Shown here: positions 23,478-31,932 of the stretch, piece after piece
Numbering within the stretch: position 1 is the first letter of the stretch
Layout of the letters: the number at the start of each line of letters is the position of its first letter
From: an uncultured Bacteroidales bacterium
GTDB taxonomy: Bacteria > Bacteroidota > Bacteroidia > Bacteroidales > Bacteroidaceae
NCBI GenBank assembly: GCA_902784475.1
Contig: CACZUX010000036.1
Coordinates: 1-36,881 of the forward strand
Direction of reading: 5' to 3'
DNA length: 36,881 nucleotides
Translations under genes and position numbers: made by a program
The notes under the pieces: generated by a model
Told to the model about the DNA's origin: nothing
The model's input: only the letters and a program-made list of their open reading frames with translations
Database searches by the model: none

Positions 23478-24495
23478 TCTGAACACGTCCGTTGGCGCTG
23501 CCGCCGGCAAGAGCTTCTACTTCCTCGACGCTGACCAGGTTGAAGTCTCCGGGAATGGTGTGCTTCAACGCACTTGCCGCTACGGCAAACTCGAGCGCTT
23601 CGCCCTGAGTCTGCTTCGTGAGCAGGCCGTGAATCAGACCGCCGGAGAAGCTGTCGCCGCCGCCCACACGGTCGATGATGGGATTGATGTCGTAGCGCTT
23701 GCTCTGATAGAACTCCTTGCCGTCGTAGATGAGCGCTTTCCAACCGTTGTGCGTGGCGGAGAAGCTCTCGCGCAGCGTGCTCACAACATACTTGAAGCCG
23801 AACTCCTGCATCATCTGACGGAAGATGCCTTCGTAGCCGGCAGCATCGGTCTGACCGCCCTCGACATCGGCGTCGGGCTTGAAACCGAGACAGAGCTCTG
23901 CGTCCTCCTCGTTGCCGATGCAGACATCGACATACTGCATGAGCGGGCGCATCACGGAGATGGCTTTCTCGCTGGTCCAGAGCTTCTTGCGGAAGTTGAG
24001 GTCCACACTGACGGTGACGCCGTGCTTCTTGGCAGCAATGCAAGCCTGACGCAGGCACTCGGCGGAGGCGTCGGAAATAGCGGGCGTGATGCCGCTCCAA
24101 TGGAACCAGTCGGCACCCTCGAATATCTTGTCGAAGTCGAAGTCCTCGGGCTTGGCTTCGGCAATGGCGCTGTGGGCCCTGTCGTAAATCACCTTGGAGG
24201 GACGCATCGAAGCACCCGTCTCGGCATAGTAGAGGCCGACACGATCGCCGCCGCGGGCCACGAAGTCGCAGTTGACACCGTAGCGGCGCATGCCGTTGAG
24301 CGCAATCTGGCCGATCTCGTGCTTGGGAAGCTTGGAGACAAAATAGCAGTCGTGGCCATAGTTGGCACACGAAATGGCCACATTGGCTTCGCCGCCACCG
24401 GGAATGATTTGGAAGCTGTCAGCCTGAATAAAACGATAGTTACCTTCGGGGGAGAGACGAAGCATCAGTTCGCCCATCGTCACAATTTTTGCCAT
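23473..24495 (-). CDS. kdgK: 2-keto-3-deoxygluconate kinase (PfkB family)
   Basis: A 340-aa ribokinase-fold sugar kinase that phosphorylates KDG to KDPG, the substrate of the next gene product. Motifs: IPGGGEANVAI near residue 32 (sugar-binding PfkB signature 1), SVDLNFRKKLW and DRVGGGDSFSGG with the catalytic Asp in place of the usual DTxGAGD. It is the first gene of the kdgK-eda-map-tsaD unit, with a -7 box 30 nt upstream. Other PfkB sugars are possible, but the adjacent eda makes KDG the best call. Confidence 0.92.
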   Translation of the reverse strand: MAKIVTMGELMLRLSPEGNYRFIQADSFQIIPGGGEANVAISCANYGHDCYFVSKLPKHEIGQIALNGMRRYGVNCDFVARGGDRVGLYYAETGASMRPSKVIYDRAHSAIAEAKPEDFDFDKIFEGADWFHWSGITPAISDASAECLRQACIAAKKHGVTVSVDLNFRKKLWTSEKAISVMRPLMQYVDVCIGNEEDAELCLGFKPDADVEGGQTDAAGYEGIFRQMMQEFGFKYVVSTLRESFSATHNGWKALIYDGKEFYQSKRYDINPIIDRVGGGDSFSGGLIHGLLTKQTQGEALEFAVAASALKHTIPGDFNLVSVEEVEALAGGSANGRVQR

Positions 24496-24525
24496 ATAGT
24501 TAAAATTTGAATTCCGTTTTCTCTA

Positions 24526-24533
24526 CAAAAGTA
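24526..24533 (-). promoter_or_regulatory. -7 box (TACTTTTG) of the kdgK operon
   Basis: On the minus strand TACTTTTG fits TAnnTTTG, 30 nt before the kdgK ATG. It is arranged back to back with the plus-strand box at 24576. Confidence 0.6.
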
Positions 24534-24575
24534 CAAAAAATATGGCGTCTAAGACAGAATTCACAAAAAAAATTG

Positions 24576-24583
24576 TATCTTTG
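24576..24583 (+). promoter_or_regulatory. -7 box (TATCTTTG) of the lipoprotein-rsmG-cobB unit
   Basis: TATCTTTG fits TAnnTTTG. The first ATG in frame (24593) is only 9 nt downstream and the preferred start (24602) 18 nt, so the mRNA leader would be very short. Confidence 0.6.
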
Positions 24584-24601
24584 TCTTCAAAAATGGAACA
24601 A

Positions 24602-25381
24602 ATGAAACAACTAATCTCACTTTTCATCCTTTGCGGACTGCTTACATTCACCGCTTGCGACCGTTTCAAGAAACTCAGCGGATGGGAGCGTGACTCCGTC
24701 GTGATAGACGATCTGATCCGCTACAGCGACACCCTCAGCACGCAAGTGAAGAAGAGCGTCATAGAAGGACAGGAGTTCCCGGAATACAATATTTCCGTAA
24801 AAGTCGTGCTGACTGGCAAAGACTCCATCGACGAGGTCATCTGCAAGGCCGTCTTCGGCCACAGCGGAGAGCCCCGGCTGCTCCTGCAAAACATGGTGGA
24901 CTCGCTGGAGCGGGAATTCACGCAGGAGCTGACCGAATTCTACAGCCCGGGCGAGGACGACGACGACACGATGAGCTACGAATACACCGCCACCTGCCTG
25001 CCGTCGAACTACGCCAAGCCCAACACGGCGCACCCCGCACTCTCCTACGAATACGCCCTGGAGACCTATCTCGGCGGCGCGCACGGCAGCTACGAGGTGC
25101 AATACCTGAACTTCGCCAGCGACGACGGCCACCGCATACGGCTGGCCGAAGTCTATGAAGGCGACCCCTGCACGGCGATGATGGAAAAGCTGCTCAAGGA
25201 CAACGGCTGCAAGACCAAGGAGGAGCTGATGGAAAAGACCGACATCCTCATGACGGGCGACCTCTACCCCACGGAGAACTTCCTCATCGTGGGCGACAGC
25301 CTGCTCTTCCGCTTCAATGCGTACGAAATAGCGCCCTACTCCAGCGGCGCCGTAGAAGTGATGGTGCCATGCAATCGATAG
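24602..25381 (+). CDS. lipoprotein with DUF3298/RsiV-like domain
   Basis: A 259-aa lipoprotein. The start MKQLISLF at 24602 gives a signal with lipobox LTFTAC; an in-frame ATG three codons upstream (24593) is possible. The C-terminal part (YEYALETYLGGAHGSYEVQY, then DDGHRIRLAEVYEGD) matches the DUF3298 domain found in RsiV-type and PdaC-type envelope proteins. The last Cys-containing block ends MVPCNR. Function is not established; envelope location is likely. The 3' end overlaps rsmG by 13 bp. Confidence 0.8.
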   Translation: MKQLISLFILCGLLTFTACDRFKKLSGWERDSVVIDDLIRYSDTLSTQVKKSVIEGQEFPEYNISVKVVLTGKDSIDEVICKAVFGHSGEPRLLLQNMVDSLEREFTQELTEFYSPGEDDDDTMSYEYTATCLPSNYAKPNTAHPALSYEYALETYLGGAHGSYEVQYLNFASDDGHRIRLAEVYEGDPCTAMMEKLLKDNGCKTKEELMEKTDILMTGDLYPTENFLIVGDSLLFRFNAYEIAPYSSGAVEVMVPCNR

Positions 25382-25950
25382 AACGCTACTTCCCCGAACT
25401 GACCCCCCGACAGAAAGAGCAATATGCGGCTCTGGACGGGCTGTATCACACGTGGAACGCCCGCATCAACGTGATCTCGCGCAAGGACATCGACGCCCTC
25501 TACCAGCACCACGTGCTGCACTCGATGGGCATCGCCAAAGCCTGCCCCCTCGCCGAGGGGATGACGGTGATGGATCTGGGCACCGGAGGCGGATTTCCCG
25601 GCATTCCGCTGGCCATCCTGATGCCCGGAGTGCATTTCCATCTGGTGGACTCCATCGGCAAGAAAATCCGGGTGTGCAACGAAATCATTCAGGCGCTGGG
25701 ACTGGATAACGTGACCACCGAGTGGACCCGCGTCGAAAAATTGCACGCAAAATACGATGTCACAGTGTCGCGGGCAGTGGCCCCCATAGAGGAGCTCATC
25801 CGCTGGAGCAAACCGCTCAGCAAACGTCTGATATGCCTTAAAGGAACCGGGGAAGTGAAAGAGGGCAAGTGCATAGAAATCAAACCGTTGTCAGACTACT
25901 TTGAAGAAGAATTTTTTAAAGAGAAGGCCGTCGTGAGCGTTGCGCTTTAA
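25369..25950 (+). CDS. rsmG: 16S rRNA (guanine527-N7) methyltransferase RsmG
   Basis: A 193-aa Rossmann methyltransferase that makes m7G527 in 16S rRNA; loss gives low-level streptomycin resistance in several bacteria. Motifs: NARINVISRKD near residue 30, the SAM loop DLGTGGGFPGIPLAI near 70 and VSRAVAPIEEL near 135. The length is slightly short of the E. coli protein (207 aa) but normal for Bacteroidetes. It overlaps the lipoprotein gene and is 10 bp from cobB. Confidence 0.94.
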   Translation: MQSIERYFPELTPRQKEQYAALDGLYHTWNARINVISRKDIDALYQHHVLHSMGIAKACPLAEGMTVMDLGTGGGFPGIPLAILMPGVHFHLVDSIGKKIRVCNEIIQALGLDNVTTEWTRVEKLHAKYDVTVSRAVAPIEELIRWSKPLSKRLICLKGTGEVKEGKCIEIKPLSDYFEEEFFKEKAVVSVAL

Positions 25951-25960
25951 ATAAAAAAAT

Positions 25961-26665
25961 ATGGCAAAGAAACACGTCGTCGTATTGACCGGAGCCGGCA
26001 TGAGCGCCGAGAGCGGAGTGAGCACCTTTCGCGACAGCGGAGGGCTGTGGGAACAGTATCGCGTGGAGCAGGTGGCCACCCCCGAAGGATGGCACGAAGA
26101 TCCCAAGCTGGTGACGGACTTCTACAACGGGCTGCGCCGACAGCTGCTCACAAAGGAGCCCTGCGAAGGCCACCGGCTGCTGGCGGAGATGGAGCAAGAC
26201 TGCAACGTGAGCATCATCACACAGAACGTGGACGACCTGCACGAACGGGCGGGCTCAAGCCGCGTGCTCCATCTGCACGGCGAGCTCTTCAAAGTGACCT
26301 CGTCGATGAACCCCAACGACCCGCGGCAGATACGCACGCTGAAAGACGACGAATGGGAAGTGAAGATCGGCGACAAGGCCCCGGACGGCAGTCAGCTGAG
26401 GCCCTTCATCGTGTGGTTCGGAGAGGCGGTACCCAACATCGAACCGGCAGCGGAGATCTGCAGCCAGGCGGACGTCTTCCTCATCATCGGCACCAGCCTC
26501 AACGTGTATCCCGCCGCCGGACTCATCCAATATGTCCCGCAGGGATGCCCCATTTACCTCATCGACCCGAAAGAGGTCAGCATCCCCGCCTGCATGCCCG
26601 TCACCCACATCAGGAAAGGGGCGTCGGAAGGCATGAGGGAATTCCTGCGAACGCTGCAGCCGTAA
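25961..26665 (+). CDS. cobB: sirtuin NAD-dependent deacylase, zinc ligands absent
   Basis: A 234-aa Sir2-family protein that removes acyl groups from lysine with NAD. Conserved parts: VLTGAGMSAESGVSTFRDS (NAD binding), TQNVDDLHERAG and the catalytic His in HLHGEL, then IVWFGEAVP and GTSLNVYPAAG. The four zinc-binding cysteines of CobB are missing: the region from VTSSMNPND to DKAPDG has no Cys. In the YxxR pair that gives desuccinylase activity in CobB and SIRT5, Tyr55 is kept but the Arg position is Leu58. So either substrate range or stability differs from E. coli CobB. Confidence 0.9.
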   Translation: MAKKHVVVLTGAGMSAESGVSTFRDSGGLWEQYRVEQVATPEGWHEDPKLVTDFYNGLRRQLLTKEPCEGHRLLAEMEQDCNVSIITQNVDDLHERAGSSRVLHLHGELFKVTSSMNPNDPRQIRTLKDDEWEVKIGDKAPDGSQLRPFIVWFGEAVPNIEPAAEICSQADVFLIIGTSLNVYPAAGLIQYVPQGCPIYLIDPKEVSIPACMPVTHIRKGASEGMREFLRTLQP

Positions 26666-26689
26666 AGACGCTTCCCCGCAAATTGATGT

Positions 26690-26733
26690 AAAAAAAAGAG
26701 CACCCACCAAACCGAAGTTCAAATGAGTGCTCT
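26690..26733 (-). terminator. intrinsic terminator of tRNA-Thr
   Basis: On the minus strand the stem AGAGCAC/GTGCTCT (with extra pairing inside) is followed by a run of eight T. It lies 19 nt after the tRNA and would also face cobB transcripts from the other side. Confidence 0.82.
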
Positions 26734-26751
26734 CACACAACAACATCAACG

Positions 26752-26823
<72 letters not shown>

Positions 26824-26856
26824 AAAAAAAAGGTGCCTTAACGGCCTTTGCGAGTG

Positions 26857-26864
26857 CAAAATTA
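26857..26864 (-). promoter_or_regulatory. -7 box (TAATTTTG) of tRNA-Thr
   Basis: On the minus strand TAATTTTG fits TAnnTTTG and lies 33 nt before the tRNA 5' end. Confidence 0.6.
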
Positions 26865-26976
26865 CAAAAAATTATTATATCAGCCGCTATCAGGCGCGAT
26901 ATTTCTTGCACTTTTAGCGCAAAAACTGCCATCTTTTCCCGTAAAAAGAAAAATTGCACACAAGAAAGGGGCAAAA

Positions 26977-29541
26977 TCAGAGGAAACGTCCGGTCTGTCC
27001 GGCCTGCTTCTTCTTCATCAGATCCGGCGTGCCGCAGAAGACCATGCGGCCTCCGTCGCGACCGCCCTCGGGCCCCATCTCAATGAGCCAGTCGCAGGCG
27101 CGGATGATGTCCAGATTGTGCTCGATGACGAGCACCGTGTTGCCCTTGTCCACCAAACGGTCCAAAACACCGAGAAGCACACGGATATCATCAAAGTGGA
27201 GTCCCGTCGTGGGCTCATCGAGGATAAAGAGCGTGCGACCGGTGTCGCGTTTGGCCAGTTCGGTAGCCAGTTTCACACGCTGACTCTCGCCGCCCGAAAG
27301 CGTCGTAGATGACTGTCCCAGCTTGATGTAGCCCAAGCCGACATCCTGAAGCGTCTTGATGCGGCGCAGTATGTCCGGCTGGTTCTCAAAGAACTCAACA
27401 GCCTGATTGATGGTCATATCCAGAACGTCTGCGATGCTCTTGCCCTTGAAGCGAACCTCCAGCGTCTCCCGATTATAACGTTTGCCGCGACATTCTTCAC
27501 AAGGCACCATCACGTCGGGCAGGAAATTCATCTCGATGCTCCTGTAGCCGTTGCCGCCACACACCTCACAACGGCCGCCTTTGACATTGAAAGAGAAACG
27601 GCCGGGCTTGTAGCCTCTGATCTTGGCCTCGGGGAGGTTGACGAAAAGATTGCGGATGTCGGAAAACAAACCGGTATAGGTAGCGGGATTGCTACGCGGC
27701 GTACGCCCGATGGGACTCTGGTCCACGCAGACAACTTTGTCGATAAACTCCACGCCTTCAATGCCGTTGTAAGGCAACGGCTCCTTGAGCGAACGGTAGA
27801 ACTTCTGGGAAAGGATGGGATGCAGCGTTTCGTTGACCAAAGTGCTCTTTCCGCTGCCGGAAACCCCCGTCACACCAATCAGACAACCCAAAGGGAAAGC
27901 GACATCAACATGTTTCAGATTGTTGCCCGAGGCACCGTGCAGAATGAGGCGATTGCCGTTGCCCTTGCGCCGCTTCTCGGGAACCGGCATCTTGACGCGC
28001 CCCGAAAGAAAAAGCGATGTCAGGGTGTCGGTCTTCAGCATGTCCCTGTAAGTACCCTGAAAGACAACTTCCCCACCCTTGCGGCCGGCACGGGGGCCGA
28101 TATCCACAATCCAGTCAGCGTTTTGCATCATCTCCTCATCGTGCTCCACCACGATGACGGTGTTGCCCATATCACGCAACTTCTTGAGCGAAGAGATGAG
28201 ACGCTCGTTATCGCGCTGGTGCAAGCCGATGGAGGGTTCGTCAAGAATATAGAGCACGTTGACCAGACCGGAACCGATCTGTGTGGCCAAACGGATGCGT
28301 TGGCTCTCACCGCCCGAAAGCGTGGCGCTGCTGCGCGAAAGCGAGAGATAATCCAAACCGACGTCCAGAAGGAAGTCCAAACGGGTGCGTATCTCCTTGA
28401 GAATCTCGGGAGCAATGAGTTTCTGGTGGTCACTGAGCCGTCCGTCAAGATTCGTCAGCCACTCTTTCAACTGGGCCAGATCCATGGCAGAAACCTCAGC
28501 AATGTTTTTACCGTCAATACGGTAGTGCAGAGACTCGCGGCAAAGACGCTGGCCGCCGCACTCAGGACAAACCTCCCGGTGAAGTTTGCCGTCATCTCCG
28601 TCTACTTCGTCCTCGTCGTAGTCGCCGACTTCCTGCCCGCGACGATTCACCACCACATAACCCAAGCCTTTACAATGAGGACAGGCGCCCTGGGGAGAGT
28701 TGAAAGAAAAATCGTGAGGTGCGGGATCGCGATAGGAAATACCGCTGGTGGGACACATGAGACGGCGCGAGTAGTGATGCACATCGCCCGTATCGGCATC
28801 GCACACCATCATGGCGCCGCCGCCCTCCTTCATTGCGGTACGTATGCTGCCCAAAAGCCGCACATAATCCTCCGATGCATCATCTTTAAGAGAGGCGGCA
28901 GAGGCAATCTTGAGCCGGTCCACCACCACCTCGACATCATGGTTGCGATAGCGATCCAGTTTCATGCCGGGAAGCAGTTCTTCTATTTCGCCGTCCACCC
29001 GGGCATAGAGATAACCCCTGCGGCGAAGACTCTCAAAAAGTTCCCGATAGTGACCCTTACGGTTTTTCACCATAGGCGCCATTATATAGAGTTTATGTCC
29101 GCGATAGCGCTTGAGAATCAGGTCAAGAATCTGCTCCTCGCTGTAGTGCACCATCTTCTCTCCCGTGACGTAGGAAAACGCTTCTCCGACGCGGGCGTAA
29201 AGCAGGCGGAAAAAGTCGTATATTTCGGTCGTTGTGCCAACGGTTGAACGCGGATTTTTGTTCGTCGTCTTCTGCTCGATACTGATCACGGGCGACAGGC
29301 CGGAAATTTTATCTACGTCGGGACGTGTGAGATTGCCCAGAAAATTACGGGCATAAGCTGAGAACGTCTCGATATAGCGGCGCTGCCCCTCTGCGTATAT
29401 GGTGTCAAAAGCCAATGACGACTTGCCGCTGCCCGACAAGCCGGTGATGACCGTCAGGGAACCTCGCGGTATCTTCACGTCCACATTCTTCAAATTGTGT
29501 ACGCGCGCGCCTTCTACAATGATGAATTCCTGCTGAGCCAT
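26977..29541 (-). CDS. uvrA: excinuclease ABC subunit A, short form
   Basis: DNA damage sensor ATPase of nucleotide excision repair; it recruits UvrB. At 854 aa it is about 86 shorter than E. coli UvrA. Both ABC modules are complete (GLSGSGKSSLAFD and GVSGSGKSTLVNE as Walker A; TLSGGESQRIRLA and TLSGGESQRVKLA as signatures), and the UvrB-binding region (PMVKNRKGHYRELFES) is present. What is missing is the segment after the first zinc module: GLG is followed by an acidic run (GDYDEDEVDGDDGK) and then CPECGG. One zinc Cys of the first module is Ser (CPTSGIS). It may be one of two UvrA paralogs in the genome. Its ATG directly follows the stop of the upstream gene (TAAATG). Confidence 0.93.
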   Translation of the reverse strand: MAQQEFIIVEGARVHNLKNVDVKIPRGSLTVITGLSGSGKSSLAFDTIYAEGQRRYIETFSAYARNFLGNLTRPDVDKISGLSPVISIEQKTTNKNPRSTVGTTTEIYDFFRLLYARVGEAFSYVTGEKMVHYSEEQILDLILKRYRGHKLYIMAPMVKNRKGHYRELFESLRRRGYLYARVDGEIEELLPGMKLDRYRNHDVEVVVDRLKIASAASLKDDASEDYVRLLGSIRTAMKEGGGAMMVCDADTGDVHHYSRRLMCPTSGISYRDPAPHDFSFNSPQGACPHCKGLGYVVVNRRGQEVGDYDEDEVDGDDGKLHREVCPECGGQRLCRESLHYRIDGKNIAEVSAMDLAQLKEWLTNLDGRLSDHQKLIAPEILKEIRTRLDFLLDVGLDYLSLSRSSATLSGGESQRIRLATQIGSGLVNVLYILDEPSIGLHQRDNERLISSLKKLRDMGNTVIVVEHDEEMMQNADWIVDIGPRAGRKGGEVVFQGTYRDMLKTDTLTSLFLSGRVKMPVPEKRRKGNGNRLILHGASGNNLKHVDVAFPLGCLIGVTGVSGSGKSTLVNETLHPILSQKFYRSLKEPLPYNGIEGVEFIDKVVCVDQSPIGRTPRSNPATYTGLFSDIRNLFVNLPEAKIRGYKPGRFSFNVKGGRCEVCGGNGYRSIEMNFLPDVMVPCEECRGKRYNRETLEVRFKGKSIADVLDMTINQAVEFFENQPDILRRIKTLQDVGLGYIKLGQSSTTLSGGESQRVKLATELAKRDTGRTLFILDEPTTGLHFDDIRVLLGVLDRLVDKGNTVLVIEHNLDIIRACDWLIEMGPEGGRDGGRMVFCGTPDLMKKKQAGQTGRFL

Positions 29542-30309
29542 TTAGGGATTTGCTCCGTCTTCGTTTTCGTGATATCCGGTCAAAACGTTGATGGCCTTCT
29601 TGATGTTGTATTCGACGCCGTCTGCGCCTTTAGCCTTTACACGAAGGAAATACACGCCGTCTTTAACGGTCTTCCCGCCGAAGGTGCCGTCCCAGCCGGC
29701 CTCGTAAGTGTAGCAGTCGGTCCAGGAATAGATTTTCTGCCCCCAACGGTTGAACACCACAGCCTCGAAATCGACAATGCCGCGCGGACCGTTGTCACCG
29801 CTCGAAGTGGTGGGCGCCGTCCCCTTGGCCTGCAGATAGTCGTTGGTGCCGTCGCCGTTCGGCGAGAAAGCATTGGGGAACTCCAGACGGCTCTCGGTGA
29901 TGGTGATCTGAAAAACATTGCCTTCGCCGCCATAATCTTCGGGCCAATTGTAGACCTGGTCGTCCTTTTCTATCCTGGCCTGAATGAGAATGGTATAGCT
30001 GCCGCTCTCCATAAAAGTGTACGACAGATTCTCGTCGTCACGCGAAAATATGGCGACATTGTCTTTGAACACGGTCCACGTGTAACGGCAGAGCGCACCT
30101 TCCACATTGCTCGGATTGCTGTAGAAGACAGACGGTAGAGGGCCGTTCTGAGCATCCACCTCTTCTCCGGCATTCTTCCTGATCATATCCTTGCGCTCCG
30201 GAGAATATTCGACATAGGGCTCCAGTATAGGATCCGTATCCAAAGCTTCAACCGCAGAGGATGCAAACAGCGACAACAGCGCTATAATGAACAATCTGAT
30301 ACTTTTCAC
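29542..30309 (-). CDS. secreted protein with T9SS type B sorting (CHU_C) domain
   Basis: A 255-aa exported protein. The GTG start gives a signal peptide (IRLFIIALLSLFASSAVEA). The middle is PKD-like (YTWTVFKDN, SYTFMESGSYTILIQA). The C-terminal 90 residues are the gliding-motility-associated/type B T9SS sorting domain: FPNAFSPNGDGTND, VVFNRWGQKIYSW, GWDGTFGGKTVKDGVYFLRV. Such proteins cross the outer membrane through the type IX system. It shares a transcript with uvrA, with no space between stop and start. The -7 box lies only 5 nt upstream of the GTG, which suggests a leaderless mRNA. Confidence 0.86.
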   Translation of the reverse strand: MKSIRLFIIALLSLFASSAVEALDTDPILEPYVEYSPERKDMIRKNAGEEVDAQNGPLPSVFYSNPSNVEGALCRYTWTVFKDNVAIFSRDDENLSYTFMESGSYTILIQARIEKDDQVYNWPEDYGGEGNVFQITITESRLEFPNAFSPNGDGTNDYLQAKGTAPTTSSGDNGPRGIVDFEAVVFNRWGQKIYSWTDCYTYEAGWDGTFGGKTVKDGVYFLRVKAKGADGVEYNIKKAINVLTGYHENEDGANP

Positions 30310-30314
30310 AGCCG

Positions 30315-30322
30315 CAAAAATA
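30315..30322 (-). promoter_or_regulatory. -7 box (TATTTTTG) for the sorted-protein/uvrA unit
   Basis: On the minus strand TATTTTTG is followed by five bases and then the GTG start, leaving no room for a leader or ribosome-binding site. Confidence 0.6.
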
Positions 30323-30385
30323 CAAAAAAAAAACTATATGACAAAAAAAACTGCAGAGTGAAGCCCGCAGGCCGAACATTTTTTG

Positions 30386-30393
30386 TAATTTTG
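30386..30393 (+). promoter_or_regulatory. -7 box (TAATTTTG) for the PorT-like gene
   Basis: TAATTTTG is followed by five bases and then the GTG start at 30399, the same spacing as in the divergent gene. Confidence 0.6.
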
Positions 30394-30398
30394 CACAT

Positions 30399-31115
30399 GT
30401 GAAACGAATAACATGCCTTCTTCCCCTTTTGTTCGCCTTCCTCACGGCGACAGCCCAAGTTGGTGAATACCGCAAAGACTTGGCTGTAGGTTTCGGCGGG
30501 GGGTATGTGCTGAATAAGGTGTCGTTCAACCCCACAATCCTTCAGAGTTTTCACGGCGGCTGCACCTTTGGTGCCACCTTGCGATACACCTGCGAAAAAT
30601 ACTTCGGCATCATCTGCGCCATTCAGACAGAGCTCAACTTCACCCAACTGGGCTGGAAAGAAAAGATAGAAACCTCTTCCGACACCTATGAGCGCACGGT
30701 GAACTATTTTCACATCCCCGCTTTCGCCCGAATCGGTTTCGGCAGGGAGCGTAAAGGCGTGCAGGGATACGTGCTGATCGGTCCGCAAATCGGCTTCTGC
30801 ATCGGCGACTCTGAAACGCGCGGCGGAGAATGGTCGGAAGAAACATTGGACAAACGTCCCAACCACGTGGTCGAGCAATACAATTTGCCCATTCAGAAGA
30901 AATTTGAATACGGCATCTGCGGCGGTTTGGGCTTAGAGGTGAGCAACCCCAAGGTAGGTCACTTCCAGATAGAAGGACGCTATTACTACGGGCTTTCTTC
31001 CATCTTCAACGACTCAAAAGCCGACAGATTTTCCCGTTCGGCCAACGGTGCCATCATAGCCAAAGTAACCTGGCTCTATGATGTCATCAAAACCAAAAAT
31101 CCGAAAATCCGTTAA
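30399..31115 (+). CDS. outer-membrane beta-barrel protein, PorT-like family
   Basis: A 238-aa protein with a signal peptide (ITCLLPLLFAFLTATAQ) and repeated amphipathic strands typical of the outer-membrane beta-barrel/PorT family (VGFGGGYVLNKVSF, FGIICAIQTELNFTQLGW, YFHIPAFARIGFG). PorT itself belongs to the type IX secretion system, but this family is large and most members have other or unknown roles. It starts at GTG 30399, since an ATG in this frame is missing near the N-terminus. It is divergent from the T9SS-sorted protein gene. Its 3' end overlaps DUF4293 by 4 bp tail to tail. Confidence 0.8.
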   Translation: MKRITCLLPLLFAFLTATAQVGEYRKDLAVGFGGGYVLNKVSFNPTILQSFHGGCTFGATLRYTCEKYFGIICAIQTELNFTQLGWKEKIETSSDTYERTVNYFHIPAFARIGFGRERKGVQGYVLIGPQIGFCIGDSETRGGEWSEETLDKRPNHVVEQYNLPIQKKFEYGICGGLGLEVSNPKVGHFQIEGRYYYGLSSIFNDSKADRFSRSANGAIIAKVTWLYDVIKTKNPKIR

Positions 31116-31546
31116 CGCAGGCGGTCGAGACTTCTGACCAGCATCTCGTCCTTGAGAATGTAGCGGAAGGCTTGATAGTTAAGCACCATCGAGCAAAACG
31201 GCAGTGCCGCCGGGACGCATACATTCAGAATCAGATCATTGTTGCTGGCCTCCTGCCACAGTTGCCAGTAGGCATACGCATAGAGCAGATACCAGCCAAC
31301 CAGCAAAACGATGGAGAACGTCATCAGCCTCATCTGCAAAGCACGTTTACGAAAAAGAAAGATGTCAAAAAGGGTGATCAAAGCCACCAGCATGAGAATC
31401 ACGCCGAGCGGCAGAAAACTCCAACCCGTGAGATCCTGGGCGAAATCCTCCGTAACCGTCAGACGGGCCAACGGGCAAAAAAACGACACTGTGCCGGCAA
31501 TGATTGCCGAACACAGCATCCATAAAGACTGAATTCTCTGAATCAT
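31112..31546 (-). CDS. DUF4293 four-helix membrane protein
   Basis: A 144-aa membrane protein (start MIQRIQSLWMLCSAIIAG) with four hydrophobic helices near residues 7-25, 43-62, 73-93 and 106-128. This start and size match DUF4293, a Bacteroidetes-specific family found next to rpoZ. Function is unknown. Its ATG overlaps the rpoZ stop (TGATG). Confidence 0.85.
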   Translation of the reverse strand: MIQRIQSLWMLCSAIIAGTVSFFCPLARLTVTEDFAQDLTGWSFLPLGVILMLVALITLFDIFLFRKRALQMRLMTFSIVLLVGWYLLYAYAYWQLWQEASNNDLILNVCVPAALPFCSMVLNYQAFRYILKDEMLVRSLDRLR

Positions 31547-31893
31547 CAGAACTGATCCTCAAGCTCTTCCTGATCGTTGCTGCCGTCACGGAAGAAAATA
31601 CGACCCTCTTCGAACTCCTTGGTAGCAATCAGCGTGGGCTTGGGCAGACGCTCGTAGTAGCGGCTGATCTCGATCTGCTCACGGTTTTCGAACACCTCGT
31701 CCACGCTGCTGTCCGACGAAGAGGAGAACTCCTGCAGCTTGTTGGTCAACTCCTGTTTGAGCTCGGCGCTGATCTGATTGGCACGCTTGGCGATAATGGC
31801 TACACTCTCATAGATGTTACCGGTGTCCTCACAGAGGCTCATCACGTCACGGGTGACTGTGTTGGTGGGGGCGTTTGTCTTTCTGTAATCCAT
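31546..31893 (-). CDS. rpoZ: RNA polymerase omega/Rpb6-like subunit
   Basis: A 115-aa Bacteroidetes-type omega subunit. DTGNIYESVAIIAKRANQIS is the omega/Rpb6 core that clamps the beta' subunit. The C-terminal part (YYERLPKPTLIATKEFEEGR) is typical of the Bacteroidetes form. It sits between bamD and DUF4293 in one minus-strand operon, a common order in this phylum. Confidence 0.9.
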   Translation of the reverse strand: MDYRKTNAPTNTVTRDVMSLCEDTGNIYESVAIIAKRANQISAELKQELTNKLQEFSSSSDSSVDEVFENREQIEISRYYERLPKPTLIATKEFEEGRIFFRDGSNDQEELEDQF

Positions 31894-31932
31894 AGTGGAA
31901 TATCTGATTTATGTGTTTGTTTTCGTGTTAAT

